DNA of 6,168 nucleotides, from assembly GCA_003062345.1 (NCBI GenBank), contig PQCO01000192.1, positions 1 to 6,168 of the forward strand, read 5' to 3'. The DNA comes from Sedimenticola_A endophacoides. Its GTDB lineage: Bacteria; Pseudomonadota; Gammaproteobacteria; Chromatiales; Chromatiaceae. The notes beneath the pieces were generated by a model. It was not told the DNA's origin and searched no databases. It saw only the letters and a program-made list of their open reading frames with translations. The position numbers were made by a program, and so were the translations under genes. How positions within the stretch are numbered: position 1 is the stretch's first letter; every line of letters begins with the position of its first letter. Positions 1-6,125 of the stretch are shown here, piece by piece.

Positions 1-2
1 TT

Positions 3-113
3 GGCGAAGAACACAGGAGACCGTCCCCTCGGACAATGTTCAAGTTGTTCGAGGGGGTTCTTCTTTATCCATCAGGGATTGTGGACAGGATGGGCGGAAT
101 CTACCGCAGATAA
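3..113 (+). pseudogene. Possible C-terminal fragment of a transposase (weak)
   Basis: Frame 3 is open from the window edge to the TAA at 111-113 and reads as a basic C-terminal tail of 36 residues. Its core, RRPSPRTMFKLFEGVLL, recalls the pattern R-P-[ST]-x-R-x-x-F-x-x-F-E-G-[IV] that I associate from memory with the end of IS1634-like (DUF4277) transposases. The last residues, GGIYRR, could correspond to their usual L-G-x-x-Y-x ending, though the intervening segment would be shorter than usual. The stop lies about 14 bases before the proposed element end at 127, a normal distance for an IS. The resemblance is short and unverified; chance is a real possibility. Confidence 0.22.
25..67 (+). 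terminator. Candidate rho-independent terminator
   Basis: Bases 25-36 (CCCCTCGGACAA) pair with 45-56 (TTGTTCGAGGGG), giving a 12-bp stem with one G-T wobble, an 8-base loop (37-44) and a T-rich tail at 58-67 (TTCTTCTTTA). The T tract on the right makes it directional for + strand transcripts. It would end transcription coming from the upstream (IS-side) sequence before the flgG remnant. The tail is interrupted by two C residues, and the stem may overlap a coding frame, so function is unproven. Confidence 0.45.
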
Positions 114-127
114 TCTGGTCATGCACA

Positions 128-673
128 TTCAGCCAGGGCAACGTCACGCAGACCGGAAACTCCCTGGACATGGCGATCGAGGGGCGGGGGTTTTTCCAGG
201 TACTGCACCCCGACGGCTCCATCGTCTATACCCGCGACGGCTCGTTCGGGCTCAGCTCCGAAGGGCAGATCGTCACCAACAACGGCTATGCCCTGGAACC
301 GGCGATTAGCGTGCCGGCCAATACCCTATCGTTTACCGTCGGCTCGGACGGCGTGGTCAGCGCCCTGGTGGCGGGAAGTGACGCGCCGACCCAGGTCGGC
401 ACCATTGAGCTGGCCGACTTCATCAACCCCACCGGTCTGGCCGCCATGGGCAAGAACCTCTACCGCGAGACCGCCGCCAGTGGCGCGCCGACCACCACCA
501 CCCCCGGCACCGACGGCCTCGGCACCCTGATCCAGGGGGCCCTGGAGAGCTCCAACGTCAATGTGGTCGAGGAGATGGTGAGCATGATCGAGACCCAGCG
601 CGCCTACGAGATGAACTCCAAGGCGATCTCGGCCACCGACGACATGCTGGCCTTCGTCAATCAGCAGCTCTAA
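128..673 (+). CDS. flgG: Flagellar distal-rod protein FlgG, N-terminally truncated (likely pseudogene)
   Basis: This encodes about the last 181 residues of FlgG, which polymerises into the distal rod, the drive shaft passing through the P and L rings. Similarity begins abruptly at F-S-Q-G-N-V-T-Q-T-G-N (128-160), a motif normally about 80-85 residues into a protein of about 260. It continues through AIEGRGFFQV, YTRDGSF, the SSNVNVVEEMVSMIETQRAYEMNSKAIS block and the C-terminal coiled-coil segment to the TAA at 671-673. The N-terminal D0 helix and the ANNLAN-type motif needed for rod assembly are absent. The first in-frame ATG (170) is internal and has no convincing ribosome site, so a working FlgG is unlikely from this copy. 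The frame stays open upstream to base 2, but those codons do not look like FlgG. The identity is secure; what is uncertain is whether the break is biological or an assembly effect. Confidence 0.9.
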   Translation, partial: FSQGNVTQTGNSLDMAIEGRGFFQVLHPDGSIVYTRDGSFGLSSEGQIVTNNGYALEPAISVPANTLSFTVGSDGVVSALVAGSDAPTQVGTIELADFINPTGLAAMGKNLYRETAASGAPTTTTPGTDGLGTLIQGALESSNVNVVEEMVSMIETQRAYEMNSKAISATDDMLAFVNQQL

Positions 674-692
674 ATGAGCGGGGGGTGAGCAG

Positions 693-1400
693 ATGAAGCG
701 GCTTCTGACACGATCGATCGTGGCCCTGGCGGTACTCTGGCTCGGCGGCTGCAATACCGCTCCGCAGCGCGATCCCGCCTATGCCCCGGTGCGCCCGATC
801 GTCATGCCGGTGCCGCCCCAGGGCAACGGCGCCATCTACCAGGCGGGGTATGAACACAGCTGGTTCGAGGATCTGCGCGCGCGTCGCGTCGGCGACATGC
901 TGACGGTGAAGCTGGCGGAGGCGACCGACGCCACGAAGAACGCCGCCACCAATCTCAGCAAGAGCAACTCCAATTCGGTCACCAACCCGACCCTCCTTGG
1001 ATCGACTCCCCAGTTCAATACCCCCAGCGTGCTGCCGCTGGCAAGCAATACGGACAATACCCTGGCCACCAGCCTGGAGTCGAGCCACAGCTTCGCCGGC
1101 TCCGGCGACAGCACCCAGAGCAACGAGCTGACCGGCGACATCACGGTGACGGTGGTCGAGGTGCTGCCCAACGGCTACCTGATGGTACGCGGCGAGAAGC
1201 GTATTGGTATCAATCAGGGCAACGAGTATGTGCGGGTCGCGGGTATTGTCAGACCGGCCGATATCGATTCCACCAACACCGTGCTCTCGACCCGGATCGC
1301 CGATCCGACCCTGGTCTATGTCGGGGACGGCGCGGTGGCCGACTCCAATGTGGTCGGTTGGCTCTCGCGCTTCTTCGTGAGTGTGCTGTTTCCCTTTTAG
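693..1400 (+). CDS. flgH: Flagellar L-ring lipoprotein FlgH
   Basis: FlgH forms the outer-membrane L-ring, the bushing around the distal rod. The 235-residue product is of usual family length. It begins with a lipoprotein signal: basic MKR, a hydrophobic stretch (residues 9-17) and the lipobox L-G-G-C, with Cys20 as the predicted lipidated residue. Typical FlgH blocks follow: WFEDLRARRVGDMLTVKLAE (57-76), the Gly/Ser-rich SGDSTQSNELTGDITV (137-152), LPNGYLMVRGEKRIGINQG (158-176), the V-R-P-ADI-x-STNTV segment (187-197), and the C-terminal GWLSRFF (222-228). The ATG at 693 is preceded by GGGGTGA (682-688) and lies 19 bp after the flgG stop. The TAG stop (1398-1400) abuts flgI. Nothing looks damaged; this copy should be functional if it is transcribed. 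Confidence 0.96.
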   Translation: MKRLLTRSIVALAVLWLGGCNTAPQRDPAYAPVRPIVMPVPPQGNGAIYQAGYEHSWFEDLRARRVGDMLTVKLAEATDATKNAATNLSKSNSNSVTNPTLLGSTPQFNTPSVLPLASNTDNTLATSLESSHSFAGSGDSTQSNELTGDITVTVVEVLPNGYLMVRGEKRIGINQGNEYVRVAGIVRPADIDSTNTVLSTRIADPTLVYVGDGAVADSNVVGWLSRFFVSVLFPF

Positions 1401-1404
1401 GTGA
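1399..1404 (+). promoter_or_regulatory. Ribosome binding site that favours the ATG at 1410 for flgI
   Basis: AGGTGA at 1399-1404 sits 5 bases before the ATG at 1410 and overlaps the flgH stop codon, which suits translational coupling. The earlier GTG (1401) lies inside this Shine-Dalgarno sequence and has no purine-rich site of its own. The later ATG at 1431 has only a weak GATAAG in front. Confidence 0.6.
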
Positions 1405-1409
1405 CCGTC

Positions 1410-2579
1410 ATGAAAGCCTGTGCAGATAAGATGCTTCACCACCCCAGCTACTCCCGTCTGAGCGGACACATCGGGTTCTGGCTCGCGCTGTTGGCGCTGC
1501 TGCTGGTGCTGATCGCGCTGGCCGCACCGGCGCGTGCGGAGCGGATCAAGGATCTCGCCTCCATCGCCGGTGTGCGCAGCAACCAGCTGATCGGCTACGG
1601 CCTGGTGGTCGGCCTCGACGGCACCGGCGACAAGACCAGCTCCTCGCCCTTCACCGAGCAGAGCCTGCGCAGCATGCTCAATCAGCTCGGTGTGGTGGTG
1701 CCGCCGACGACCGCGATCAACCCCAAGAACGTAGCCGCCGTCTCCCTGCACGCCGATATGCCCCCCTTCGCCAAGCCGGGCCAGCGTATCGATGTCACCG
1801 CCTCCTCGTTGGGGGACGCCAAAAGCCTGCGCGGCGGCACCCTGTTGATGTCGCCCCTGAAGGGGGCCGACGGCAAGGTGTACGCCATCGCCCAGGGCAA
1901 TCTGGTGGTCGGGGGGTTGAGCGCCTCCGGGGCCGACGGCTCGAAGATCACCGTCAATATCCCCAGCGTGGGGCGCATCCCCAACGGCGCGACGGTGGAG
2001 CGCGAGGTGGCGAGCGCCTTCGCCAGCGGCAACTACCTGACCCTCAATCTGCACGATGCCGATTTCACCACCGCCCAGCGGGTGGTCGAGTCGATCAACG
2101 AGACCATCGGCCCCGGTGCGGCCCAGGCCGTGGACGCCACTTCGGTGCGGGTCAGCAGCCCTCTCAACCCCTCCCAGCGGGTCAGTTTTATCGCGCTGAT
2201 CGAGAACCTGGAGGTGAAGCCCGGCACCGCTGCGGCGCGCATCGTCGTCAACTCACGTACCGGGACCGTGGTCATCAGCAGCCAGGTGCGGGTCACTCCA
2301 GCTGCGGTCTCCCACGGCAGTCTCACTGTCACCATCAGCGAGAGTCCCCAGGTATCCCAGCCAGAAGCGCTCTCCGGCGGCACCACCCAGGTGACCCCGC
2401 AGAGCGGCGTGGCGGTGAGCGAGGGGGGCAGCCGCATGTTCCTGTTCAACCCCGGTGTTACCCTCGATGAGGTGGTGCGCGCCGTCAATCAGGTGGGGGC
2501 GGCGCCCTCCGACCTGGTGGCGATCCTGGAGGCGCTCAAGCAGGCGGGCGCCCTGAAGGCGGAACTGGTGGTGATCTGA
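1410..2579 (+). CDS. flgI: Flagellar P-ring protein FlgI
   Basis: FlgI is exported to the periplasm and assembles into the peptidoglycan-associated P-ring around the rod. From the ATG at 1410 the product has 389 residues. A Sec signal with a long polar n-region and the Leu/Ala-rich core GFWLALLALLLVLIALAAP ends at A-R-A, so the mature protein should start E-R-I-K-D-L at residue 44. That leaves 346 residues, the usual mature size. Hallmarks include IAGVRSNQLIGYGLVVGLDGTGD just after cleavage, SLRSMLNQLG, KNVAAVSLHADMPPFAKPGQ, TLLMSPLKGADGKVYAIAQG, NPSQRVSFIALIENLEVKPG, ARIVVNSRTGTVVI and the C-terminal VVRAVNQVGAAPSDLVAILEALKQAGAL. The stop TGA shares a base with the flgJ start. A GTG at 1401 or an ATG at 1431 are alternative starts; neither changes the mature protein. 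Confidence 0.96.
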   Translation: MKACADKMLHHPSYSRLSGHIGFWLALLALLLVLIALAAPARAERIKDLASIAGVRSNQLIGYGLVVGLDGTGDKTSSSPFTEQSLRSMLNQLGVVVPPTTAINPKNVAAVSLHADMPPFAKPGQRIDVTASSLGDAKSLRGGTLLMSPLKGADGKVYAIAQGNLVVGGLSASGADGSKITVNIPSVGRIPNGATVEREVASAFASGNYLTLNLHDADFTTAQRVVESINETIGPGAAQAVDATSVRVSSPLNPSQRVSFIALIENLEVKPGTAAARIVVNSRTGTVVISSQVRVTPAAVSHGSLTVTISESPQVSQPEALSGGTTQVTPQSGVAVSEGGSRMFLFNPGVTLDEVVRAVNQVGAAPSDLVAILEALKQAGALKAELVVI

Positions 2580-3559
2580 TGAACCTCTCGGCCGCATCCA
2601 TCTATACCAGTTTTCAGGGGCTCGGCGAACTCAAGGCACGGGCCGCCGGTGACTCCGGCGCCGCCCTGGAGGCGGCGGCACGCCAGTTCGAGGCCCTGAT
2701 GCTGCAACAGATGCTGCGGGCCATGCGCCAGGCCGGCCCGGGCGAGGGGTTGCTGGACAACGACCAGAGCCTGTTCTACCGCGAGCTCTACGATCAGCAG
2801 CTGGCCCTGCATCTGGCGGAGGGCGGCGGATTGGGTCTGACCCGGATGATCGTGCGCCAGCTCGGTGGCCTGGCTCCGTCGCAGGCGGAGGGTTCCGCGG
2901 CGGGCCGGGGGATCGGGGCGTACCCGCGACGCCCCCCCGTGCTGTCTGTTGTCCCGCGGCCTCGCGCAGCGGAGGATGGGGCGCCGCCAGAACGGGAGAT
3001 CGCCTTGGCCACGCCGCACACCACTGCGCCGGCCGCCGGTGAGCCGGTCACCGATCCCGCCGGTTGGAGCAAGGGGGAGTTTGTCGAGCGGCTCCTGCCG
3101 TGGGCCCGCGAGGCGGCCGCTCTGCTCGGTCTACAACCCGAGGCGCTGCTTGCCCAGGCCGCCCTGGAGACCGGCTGGGGGCGGCGCATGGTGCGTTTCT
3201 CCGACGGGGCACCGGCCCACAATCTGTTTGGGATCAAGGCCGACCGGCGCTGGCAGGGCAACAAGGTGGCGGTCAACACCCTGGAGTATGAGCAGGGTGT
3301 GGCGGTACGTCATCGCGCCTACTTCCGCGCCTACGATTCATTCCGCGACAGTTTCAGCGACTACGTCCGCTTTCTGCGCCAGAGCCCGCGCTATCAGGGG
3401 GCTCTGGCGCTGGCGGAGGACCCGGCGGCCTATTTCGGTGAGCTGCAACGGGCCGGTTACGCGACCGATCCGGCCTATGCGCGAAAGATCACACGCATTC
3501 TCGAAGATGAGGTGCTGCGCGGGGAGGCGGTGGATAATTCAACCGCCCGGCCGCTATAA
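2579..3559 (+). CDS. flgJ: Bifunctional rod-cap protein / peptidoglycan hydrolase FlgJ
   Basis: FlgJ acts in the periplasm: its N-terminal half caps the growing rod, and its C-terminal half is a beta-N-acetylglucosaminidase that opens peptidoglycan for the rod. In this 326-residue product the rod-binding domain spans about 30-95 (AARQFEALMLQQMLRAMR, then the SLFYRELYDQQLALHLAEGGGLGLTRMI stretch). A Pro/Ala/Gly-rich linker covers about 97-160. The glucosaminidase domain runs about 165-312 and includes LLAQAALETGWG with the expected catalytic Glu197, HNLFGIKAD, the N-T-L-E-Y-E motif with the second conserved Glu at 236, FRAYDSFRDSFSDYVRFL, and AGYATDPAYARKI (292-304). The start ATG overlaps the flgI stop by one base, indicating translational coupling. 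The two-domain form is characteristic of beta/gammaproteobacteria; many other bacteria have only the rod-binding part. All key residues are present. Confidence 0.96.
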   Translation: MNLSAASIYTSFQGLGELKARAAGDSGAALEAAARQFEALMLQQMLRAMRQAGPGEGLLDNDQSLFYRELYDQQLALHLAEGGGLGLTRMIVRQLGGLAPSQAEGSAAGRGIGAYPRRPPVLSVVPRPRAAEDGAPPEREIALATPHTTAPAAGEPVTDPAGWSKGEFVERLLPWAREAAALLGLQPEALLAQAALETGWGRRMVRFSDGAPAHNLFGIKADRRWQGNKVAVNTLEYEQGVAVRHRAYFRAYDSFRDSFSDYVRFLRQSPRYQGALALAEDPAAYFGELQRAGYATDPAYARKITRILEDEVLRGEAVDNSTARPL

Positions 3560-3590
3560 CGGATATCCCCGGCGTCTCGCTGCGGGCACT

Positions 3591-3594
3591 GAGG
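3591..3594 (+). promoter_or_regulatory. Ribosome binding site of flgK
   Basis: GAGG at 3591-3594, within the purine run GAGGTAGAGAG, lies 7 bases before the ATG at 3602. It shows that flgK has its own ribosome site after the 42-bp flgJ-flgK gap, the only sizeable gap between the intact genes. Confidence 0.65.
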
Positions 3595-3601
3595 TAGAGA
3601 G

Positions 3602-5578
3602 ATGGCAACACTGTTCGGTATCGGAACCTCCGCGCTGCTGGCCCATCAGCGGGCCCTGGCCACGGTGGGCCATAACGTCGCCAATTCGGACACCGAGGGC
3701 TACAGCCGCCAGCGGGTGGATTTCAATACCCAGGAGGCCTCGCGGGTCGATGTCGGCTGGCTCGGCAGCGGTGTCGAGGCCTCCAGCATCCTGCGCTACT
3801 ACGATGACTTCCTGGCCTCACAGATACGCCGCACCCAGTCGGTGACCAGCCAGCTGGAGACCGAATTCACCCATGCCAGCCGGCTGGATGACATGCTCGG
3901 TGATCCGCAGGTGGGCCTCGATCCCGCCATGCAGGGCTTTTTCAACGCCCTCGGTGAACTGGCGGACGACCCCGCCTCCGCCGCCGCCCGCCAGCTGGTG
4001 CTGGTCGAGAGCGAGTCTCTGGCCGATCGCTTCAACTACTTCTTCCTACAGTATGAGCGGCTGCGCGTGGAGGCCAATCAGGAGTTGGCGCTGGCCGTGG
4101 ACCAGGTCAACGCGATCGCCGAGAACATCGCCGTGCTCAACCAGCAGATCAGCCTCGCCTGGTCCGCCGGGGGGCGGGTGGTGCCGAACGATCTGCTGGA
4201 TCAGCGCGACCTGTTGCTCAACGACCTCTCCAAACTGGTCAATGTGAACACTCTGGAGCAGGACGACCACGCCATCAACGTGATCATCGGCAATGGCCAG
4301 CCCCTGGTGGTGGGTTCCACCACCACCCCGCTGTCGGTGGAGGTCAACGGTTCCGACACCCTCAACCCCGATATCGCCCTGACCCTGGGCGGCAGCTCCG
4401 TCACCGTCACCGCACAGATCACCGGCGGTGAGTTGGGCGGGCTGTTGGCGTTTCGCTCCGAATACATCGACACCGGTCTCAACCGCCTGGGGCAGCTGGC
4501 GGCCGGGCTGGTCGCCAGCGTCAACGCCCAGCATACCCAGGGTATCGACCTCTACGGGAGCATGGGTGGCAACTTCTTCTCGCCGGTCAGCGCCGAGGGG
4601 GCCGCCGACAGCGGCAACAGCGGAACCGGCGCGGTCTCCGTGACCCTTGCCAATGTCGAAGACCTGACCGCCTCCGACTACCGCCTTACCTTCAACGGGG
4701 GTACCAGCTATACCCTGACCCGGCTCTCGGACGGGGCCACCACGGCGATCGACACCTCGACCACCGTTCCGGTCACCGACGGATTTCAGATGGCGATTAC
4801 CGCCGGCGCGGTGGCCGGCGACTCGTTCCTGATCCGCCCGACACGCAGCGCCGCCAATGAGGTGAGCCTGCTGATCACCGACCCCAACCGGCTGGCGGTG
4901 GCCGGGGCCCTGCGCTCCGGCGAGGTCACCGACGCCGCGGGCAACCCCCTCAACAGTGGCTCCGGCGTGATATCCCAGGCCGCCACCTCCAGCGCCACCG
5001 GTCTGCCTCTCGCCGCCTCCATCACCCTCACCTACACCACGGACGCTGACGGGTCCAGCAATCCGGGCTTCAGCATCAGCGGTGGCCCCGGGGGGTACAT
5101 CCTCTATAACCCCGCCACCGGTGAGGTGGATGGCAAGGACTTTCCCGACGGCAGCGTACCCGGTCAGTTCGACCTCTACGGCGGTCTCTCATTCCGCGTC
5201 AGCGGCACCCCGTCCGCCGGTGATCAGTTCATCATCACCAACAACAGCGGGGGGCGGGCCGACAACCGCAACGCCCTGGCCCTGGCCGCCCTGCAATCCG
5301 CCGACCTGCTCAACGGCGGGACCACCACCCTGCAGGGGGGCTATGCCCAGCTGGTGGCGGAGGTGGGCTCCTACACCCGCCACGCGGAGACAAACTTCCG
5401 CTCCCAGGAGGGTTTGCTGACCATCCAGCAGGATGCCCTGTTCGAGATCTCGGGAGTGAATCTGGATGAGGAGGCGGCCAATCTGGCACGCTACCAGCAG
5501 GCCTATCAGGCAGCGGCCCAGGTGATCAACACCGCCAACACCATTTTCGAGACGCTGCTGAGCGCCATCGGGCGATAG
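3602..5578 (+). CDS. flgK: Flagellar hook-filament junction protein 1 FlgK (HAP1)
   Basis: FlgK is secreted by the flagellar type III system and forms the first of the two junction zones between hook and filament. The 658-residue product has both conserved ends. The N-terminal D0 helix MATLFGIGTSALLAHQRALA is followed by the HNVANSDTEGYSRQRV motif (24-39). The C-terminal helix SGVNLDEEAANLARYQQAYQ (617-636) continues to the hydrophobic VINTANTIFETLLSAIGR end. After D1 (LDQRDLLLNDLSKLVNV at about 200-216) comes a long beta-rich, Ser/Thr/Gly-rich middle (about 220-560), including DYRLTFNGGTSYTLTRLSDG, which corresponds to the variable outer domains. The length is at the upper end of the family, explained by this middle region; no frame break is visible. 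It has no signal peptide, as expected for type III export. It ends 9 bp before flgL and is presumably co-transcribed with it. Confidence 0.96.
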   Translation: MATLFGIGTSALLAHQRALATVGHNVANSDTEGYSRQRVDFNTQEASRVDVGWLGSGVEASSILRYYDDFLASQIRRTQSVTSQLETEFTHASRLDDMLGDPQVGLDPAMQGFFNALGELADDPASAAARQLVLVESESLADRFNYFFLQYERLRVEANQELALAVDQVNAIAENIAVLNQQISLAWSAGGRVVPNDLLDQRDLLLNDLSKLVNVNTLEQDDHAINVIIGNGQPLVVGSTTTPLSVEVNGSDTLNPDIALTLGGSSVTVTAQITGGELGGLLAFRSEYIDTGLNRLGQLAAGLVASVNAQHTQGIDLYGSMGGNFFSPVSAEGAADSGNSGTGAVSVTLANVEDLTASDYRLTFNGGTSYTLTRLSDGATTAIDTSTTVPVTDGFQMAITAGAVAGDSFLIRPTRSAANEVSLLITDPNRLAVAGALRSGEVTDAAGNPLNSGSGVISQAATSSATGLPLAASITLTYTTDADGSSNPGFSISGGPGGYILYNPATGEVDGKDFPDGSVPGQFDLYGGLSFRVSGTPSAGDQFIITNNSGGRADNRNALALAALQSADLLNGGTTTLQGGYAQLVAEVGSYTRHAETNFRSQEGLLTIQQDALFEISGVNLDEEAANLARYQQAYQAAAQVINTANTIFETLLSAIGR

Positions 5579-5581
5579 GAG
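5577..5581 (+). promoter_or_regulatory. Ribosome binding site of flgL
   Basis: AGGAG at 5577-5581 overlaps the flgK stop codon (5576-5578) and sits 6 bases before the ATG at 5588. It is a near-consensus site, so the 5' end of flgL is intact and coupled to flgK. Confidence 0.75.
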
Positions 5582-5587
5582 TGGACC

Positions 5588-6049
5588 ATGCGTATCTCGA
5601 CCGTACAGCTCTACCAGCGGGGCCTGGAGGGGATCCAGAGACGCCAGCTGCAGATCAGCGAGACCCAGATGCAGGTCTCCTCGGGCAAGCGTTTCGTCAC
5701 CCCCTCGGACGATCCGGCGGCATCGGCGCGGGTGCTCGAATTCAACCGCGCCATCGCCTCCACCGAGCAGTATCAGAAGAACATCATCCGCATCAAGAAC
5801 CGCCTGGAGATCGAGGAGAATACCCTCTCCGGGGTGTCGAATATCCTGCAGCGGGTGCGTGAGCTGGGGTTGCAGGGGGTGAGCGAGAGCCTGACCGGCA
5901 CCCAGCGCGCCTACCTGGCGGCGGAGCTGCGTGAGCTGGAACAGAGCCTGGTCGATCTGGCCAACACAACCGACACCTTCGGCGACTACCTCTTCTCCGG
6001 TTACCAGGGCGCGGTACGGCCGTTCAGCCAGTCCGGGGGCAGCCGCTAA
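5588..6049 (+). CDS. flgL: Flagellar hook-filament junction protein 2 FlgL (HAP3), C-terminally truncated (likely pseudogene)
   Basis: FlgL follows FlgK in the junction that adapts the hook to the flagellin filament. The 153-codon frame carries a good flagellin-type N-terminal region: MRISTVQLYQRGLEGIQRRQ, the motif S-S-G-K-R-F-V-T-P-S-D-D-P-A-A-S-A-R (31-48), long heptad-like helices (50-125), and FGDYLFSGYQGAVRPFSQ (131-148). Full-length FlgL is usually about 300-420 residues and ends in a second D0 helix that packs against the first; this copy lacks it. Similarity stops near residue 151 (about 6040), and the TAA (6047-6049) lies inside an inverted repeat of the following non-coding DNA. 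No other frame resumes FlgL before the window ends. The product would not assemble into a junction. The cause may be a real repeat insertion or an assembly join at a repeat. Confidence 0.9.
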   Translation: MRISTVQLYQRGLEGIQRRQLQISETQMQVSSGKRFVTPSDDPAASARVLEFNRAIASTEQYQKNIIRIKNRLEIEENTLSGVSNILQRVRELGLQGVSESLTGTQRAYLAAELRELEQSLVDLANTTDTFGDYLFSGYQGAVRPFSQSGGSR

Positions 6050-6080
6050 CCGCCATGGAGAGCGAAGCGAAGGCGGTTAG
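6046..6080. repeat. Perfect 9-bp inverted repeat (hairpin) at the flgL break
   Basis: CTAACCGCC (6046-6054) and GGCGGTTAG (6072-6080) are exact reverse complements around a 17-base loop that contains GCGAAGCGAA. A G-T pair (6045/6081) and, after a small internal loop, GGGG (6035-6038) with CCCC (6082-6085) could lengthen the stem. The flgL stop codon lies within the left arm. There is no T tract on either side, so an intrinsic terminator is unlikely; a REP-like palindrome fits better. Confidence 0.7.
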
Positions 6081-6099
6081 TCCCCGATAGGCGTAGGCG

Positions 6100-6125
6100 C
6101 GGTTGTATGGCCGCAGTTACGACCG
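6100..6125. repeat. 8-bp imperfect inverted repeat (hairpin)
   Basis: CGGTTGTA (6100-6107) pairs with TACGACCG (6118-6125) with a single T-G wobble, around a 10-base loop. It lies between the two CCGATAGG copies and overlaps the first base pairs of the second. It adds to the structured character of this tract but has no recognised function. Confidence 0.5.

Larger units (their letters stand above)
1..127. mobile_element. Non-flagellar flank, possibly the terminal end of an insertion sequence
   Basis: This stretch shows no similarity to FlgG in any frame, although an intact flgG would need about 240 bp of its own N-terminal coding sequence upstream of base 128. Hand-counted GC is about 51%, visibly below the flagellar genes. 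It contains a terminator-like hairpin and a short frame (3-113, stop TAA 111-113) with faint transposase character. It ends in a CA dinucleotide (126-127) directly before the first FlgG codons, which would suit a transposon end. The matching opposite end and any target duplication lie outside the window, so inverted repeats cannot be tested. The IS interpretation is inference; an assembly mis-join is the main alternative. Confidence 0.4.

Noticed and set aside
1..309. A 102-codon frame starting TTG at base 1
   Set aside because: It has no recognisable motif, its second half is a shifted reading of flgG, and its start is simply the window edge.
657..2054. A 465-codon open frame on the minus strand across flgG-flgH-flgI
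   Set aside because: It is antisense to well-conserved genes, its product is rich in His/Gly/Arg/Gln without recognisable motifs, and such long antisense frames are common in GC-rich coding DNA.
2865..3845. A 326-codon + strand frame overlapping flgJ and the start of flgK
   Set aside because: It is an Arg/Pro/Ser-rich shifted reading of FlgJ and FlgK, which are both clearly recognisable in their own frames; its length equal to FlgJ is coincidence.
4046..4534. Minus-strand open frames inside flgK
   Set aside because: They are antisense shadows of the FlgK frame with biased composition and no independent start signals.
6046..6080. The downstream inverted repeat as an intrinsic terminator for the operon
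   Set aside because: There is no T-rich tract after either arm, the loop is long at 17 bases, and the left arm contains the premature flgL stop, so a repeat element explains it better.
6055..6090. A tiny ATG frame (11 codons) after flgL
   Set aside because: It lies in the loop and right arm of the inverted repeat, lacks a ribosome site and is too short to support.
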